This document shows positions 34,552 to 34,861 of a DNA stretch of 34,861 nt, piece after piece. Every line of letters starts with the position of its first letter. The stretch's first letter is position 1. The stretch comes from JANMGV01 sp037440405 (GTDB lineage: Bacteria; Planctomycetota; Planctomycetia; Pirellulales; Pirellulaceae), in NCBI GenBank assembly GCA_037440405.1, contig JBBIUE010000058.1, positions 1-34,861 on the forward strand, given 5' to 3'. A program made the position numbers and the translations under genes. Below the pieces are notes generated by a model. That model worked only from the letters and a program-made list of their open reading frames with translations, did no database searches and was not told where the DNA came from.

Positions 34552-34861
34552 TCAATCCGGTGAGGTATCGGCTTCGAGATTGTTGGAATGGTTATTCCAA
34601 TCAAAGTCTCCGGTTGAAGGTATGTTTGGAATGGCGTCTTCCAGTGCAACTTGCATGGCGACCGTCGTTTTGGCCGAAGGGAGGGCCGCCGCCTCGATCT
34701 TGGCAGTGACGACTGTGATATTGTCGATCCCGCCGCGCGCATTGGCGAGGTTGACCAGTTCACTGCAAACGAAGTCAGGATCGGTCTCGGCACTTAGCAC
34801 AGCCTGAATTTCAGCATCCGACACATGCTTGCTTAGACCATCCGAGCAAAGCAGCAGCCAG
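34552..34861 (-). CDS. PP2C-type protein phosphatase, C-terminal fragment (partial)
   Basis: About 103 residues reaching the window edge; the N-terminal part lies beyond 34861. The segment LLLCSDGLSKHVSD is the PP2C metal-binding SDGL motif. It is followed by ELVNLANARGGIDNITVV, the matching C-terminal GGxDNITVV motif. About 45 residues of unstructured tail follow (GDFDWNNHSNN). The family dephosphorylates Ser/Thr, commonly opposing Hanks-type kinases, which are abundant in planctomycetes. It converges with the nuclease-like lipoprotein gene. Confidence 0.9.
   Translation of the reverse strand, partial: WLLLCSDGLSKHVSDAEIQAVLSAETDPDFVCSELVNLANARGGIDNITVVTAKIEAAALPSAKTTVAMQVALEDAIPNIPSTGDFDWNNHSNNLEADTSPD

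Noticed and set aside
1..34861. CRISPR arrays, tRNA or rRNA genes, transposases
   Set aside because: Inspected for repeat-spacer patterns, cloverleaf-like stretches and transposase motifs; none seen.

Overview
The window reads as a chromosomal segment of a Planctomycetota bacterium, most likely of the Pirellulales (Rhodopirellula/Blastopirellula-like). This is inferred from families found mainly or typically in that phylum: a DUF1501 protein, a secreted PSCyt1-like/DUF1549/DUF1553 haem protein, a DUF1080 protein, and a surface peptidase with a LExRLxLS-type N-terminal motif. Moderate GC content and non-ATG starts fit, but no 16S rRNA or other decisive marker is present. No tRNA, rRNA, CRISPR array, transposase or phage gene was seen.

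Layout. 1-703 is gene-poor and holds a 10-base assembly gap (613-622). 704-6565 (+) is a tight four-gene run: DUF1501, DUF1549/DUF1553 haem protein, 6-phosphofructokinase, DUF1080 protein. 6686-7006 (-) is a small conserved-looking unknown. 7720-9798 (+) is a YgiQ-type radical SAM protein and 9991-12774 (+) a large MMPL/RND-like transporter. 13139-16441 (-) carries suhB-like phosphatase and shikimate kinase, which overlap by 4 bases, then a prepilin peptidase and an unknown protein, which also overlap by 4 bases. 16915-17106 (+) is a small lipoprotein. 17133-26296 (-) is a six-gene run in the order pyruvate dehydrogenase E1, E2, ABC ATPase, double-FtsX permease, HlyD-type adaptor and CinA/PncC-type amidohydrolase. 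The last five genes overlap or nearly abut. 26767-27663 (-) is a broken WD40-like gene with two in-frame stops, downstream of a small membrane protein. 28601-29632 (-) is a tetrahaem cytochrome, divergent from a 757-residue M64-like metallopeptidase at 30025-32298 (+). Then come a HEAT-like protein, a DNase-I-fold lipoprotein, and the C-terminal end of a PP2C phosphatase running off the window.

How the genes work together. The first run joins envelope proteins of the planctomycete DUF1501/DUF1549/DUF1080 group with a glycolytic enzyme, so coupling of outer-surface substrate processing to glycolysis is a reasonable inference. The long minus-strand run puts entry into the TCA cycle in one transcription direction with a three-part MacAB/Dev-like export system and an NMN-amidase-like protein. 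That is the most system-like grouping here. Several short inverted and tandem repeats in the intergenic regions look like regulatory dyads or dispersed planctomycete repeats.
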